DNA of 30,262 nucleotides, taken from the NCBI GenBank assembly GCA_001579985.1, contig LRSR01001949.1, positions 1 through 30,262 of the forward strand, read 5' to 3'. The notes under the pieces are model-generated. The model was not told where the DNA came from. It did not search any database and saw only the letters and a program-made list of their open reading frames with translations. A program made the position numbers and the translations under genes. Positions 29,820-30,262 of the stretch are shown piece after piece. Numbering within the stretch: the stretch's first letter is position 1; the number at the start of each line of letters is the position of its first letter. The stretch is from Hypsibius dujardini (Eukaryota; Tardigrada; Eutardigrada; Parachela; Hypsibiidae).

Positions 29820-30262
29820 GTACAGTAATTTGTTGTTGCCGAGATGCAAACAGGTTTACTGAAATCTCATTCTGGTGTATTACTTGTACCAGTTTGCAGA
29901 ATGTGTCTGTGTCTGTGTCTGTGTCTGTGTCTGTGTCTGTGTCTGTGTCTGTGTCTGTGTCTGTGTCTGTGCCGGTGCCGGTGTTGGTGTCCGTGTGTGT
30001 GTGTCTGTCTGTCTGTCTGTCTTTGTGTCGGTATTTGTGTCTTGGAGGCGAAGTCTCCCACATCAACTGGCACTGGTTCCAACGATTGAATCGAGCAGTT
30101 CGGGCGTCTGTCGATTTTTTTCTCAAAATAATAATTGATGCATATATCTTTCAATAGTATCATTTCAAATGACATCTCAATCAAGTAATAATAAAAAGTG
30201 AAGTAGATGAATCGGACCTCGTGTTCAGTGTGATCCTCTGCGATTAACCCTCTGCCTGTTCG
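29820..30262 (+). other. First intron of the LIM paralog (partial)
   Basis: It begins at the gt of 29820 and contains a TGTCTG hexamer array (about 29902-29970), a short CGGTGC stretch and a TCTG tail to 30022. No second exon is seen before the window ends. Long Cys/Val or Thr/Asp open frames here come from the repeat. Confidence 0.6.
29902..30022. repeat. TGTCTG / TCTG microsatellite
   Basis: About 11 perfect TGTCTG units followed by interrupted GTGTC and TCTG units. Confidence 0.95.

Noticed and set aside
29783-30157. Val/Ser- and Asp/Thr-repeat open frames
   Set aside because: They come from the TGTCTG array in the LIM paralog's first intron.

Overview
The window is nuclear DNA of an invertebrate animal. 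Genes are split by GT-AG introns of about 70 bp to 3.8 kb, the proteins are metazoan (FOXO, CPEB, polyamine oxidase, RpL22, trypsin-like protease, multi-LIM protein), and microsatellites and short foldback elements are dense. The Ala/Lys-rich N-terminal extension of RpL22 is a feature known from arthropods, so an ecdysozoan or panarthropod-grade animal fits. I cannot name the species. All gene models were joined by hand from splice signals, reading phase and family similarity.

Layout. (1) 250-1455 (+): the last coding exon of FOXO, cut by the window edge, then its 3' flank and repeat-rich DNA to about 5.7 kb. (2) 11588-5749 (-): a six-exon flavin polyamine/spermine oxidase of 523 aa with an N-terminal signal-like segment. 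Its 3.8-kb third intron is packed with foldback elements, and one intron appears to be GC-AG. (3) 13577-15681 (+): a CPEB1/Orb-type RNA-binding protein in five exons (RRM1, RRM2, ZZ zinc finger) with almost no N-terminal region, followed by a 3'UTR that carries CPE-like motifs. (4) 19347-17589 (-): ribosomal protein L22 in five exons, tail-to-tail with CPEB. (5) 20722-24346 (+): a secreted trypsin-like serine protease zymogen of 421 aa in six exons, head-to-head with RpL22. (6) 26796-28529 (+): a 325-aa all-LIM protein in five exons with four complete LIM domains and two internal half-LIMs. (7) 29769-29819 (+): the first coding exon of a second, related LIM gene that runs off the right edge.

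Spaces between genes and inside introns hold at least six kinds of short non-coding inverted-repeat elements. Several share TA flanks and ends beginning CTGTA/CTGTC with a nearby CGCG, so they look like Tc1/mariner-type MITEs. A second TA-flanked hairpin family with CACACGTGGC-type ends is present in four copies. No transposase gene is recognisable.

The genes are not an operon or a pathway; they look like independent neighbours. The points most worth a second look are the exon-encoded LIM/half-LIM repeat gene and its tandem paralog, the protease whose activation bond follows Thr rather than Arg/Lys, the RRM-only CPEB with possible self-regulatory CPEs, and the set of MITEs with shared ends.
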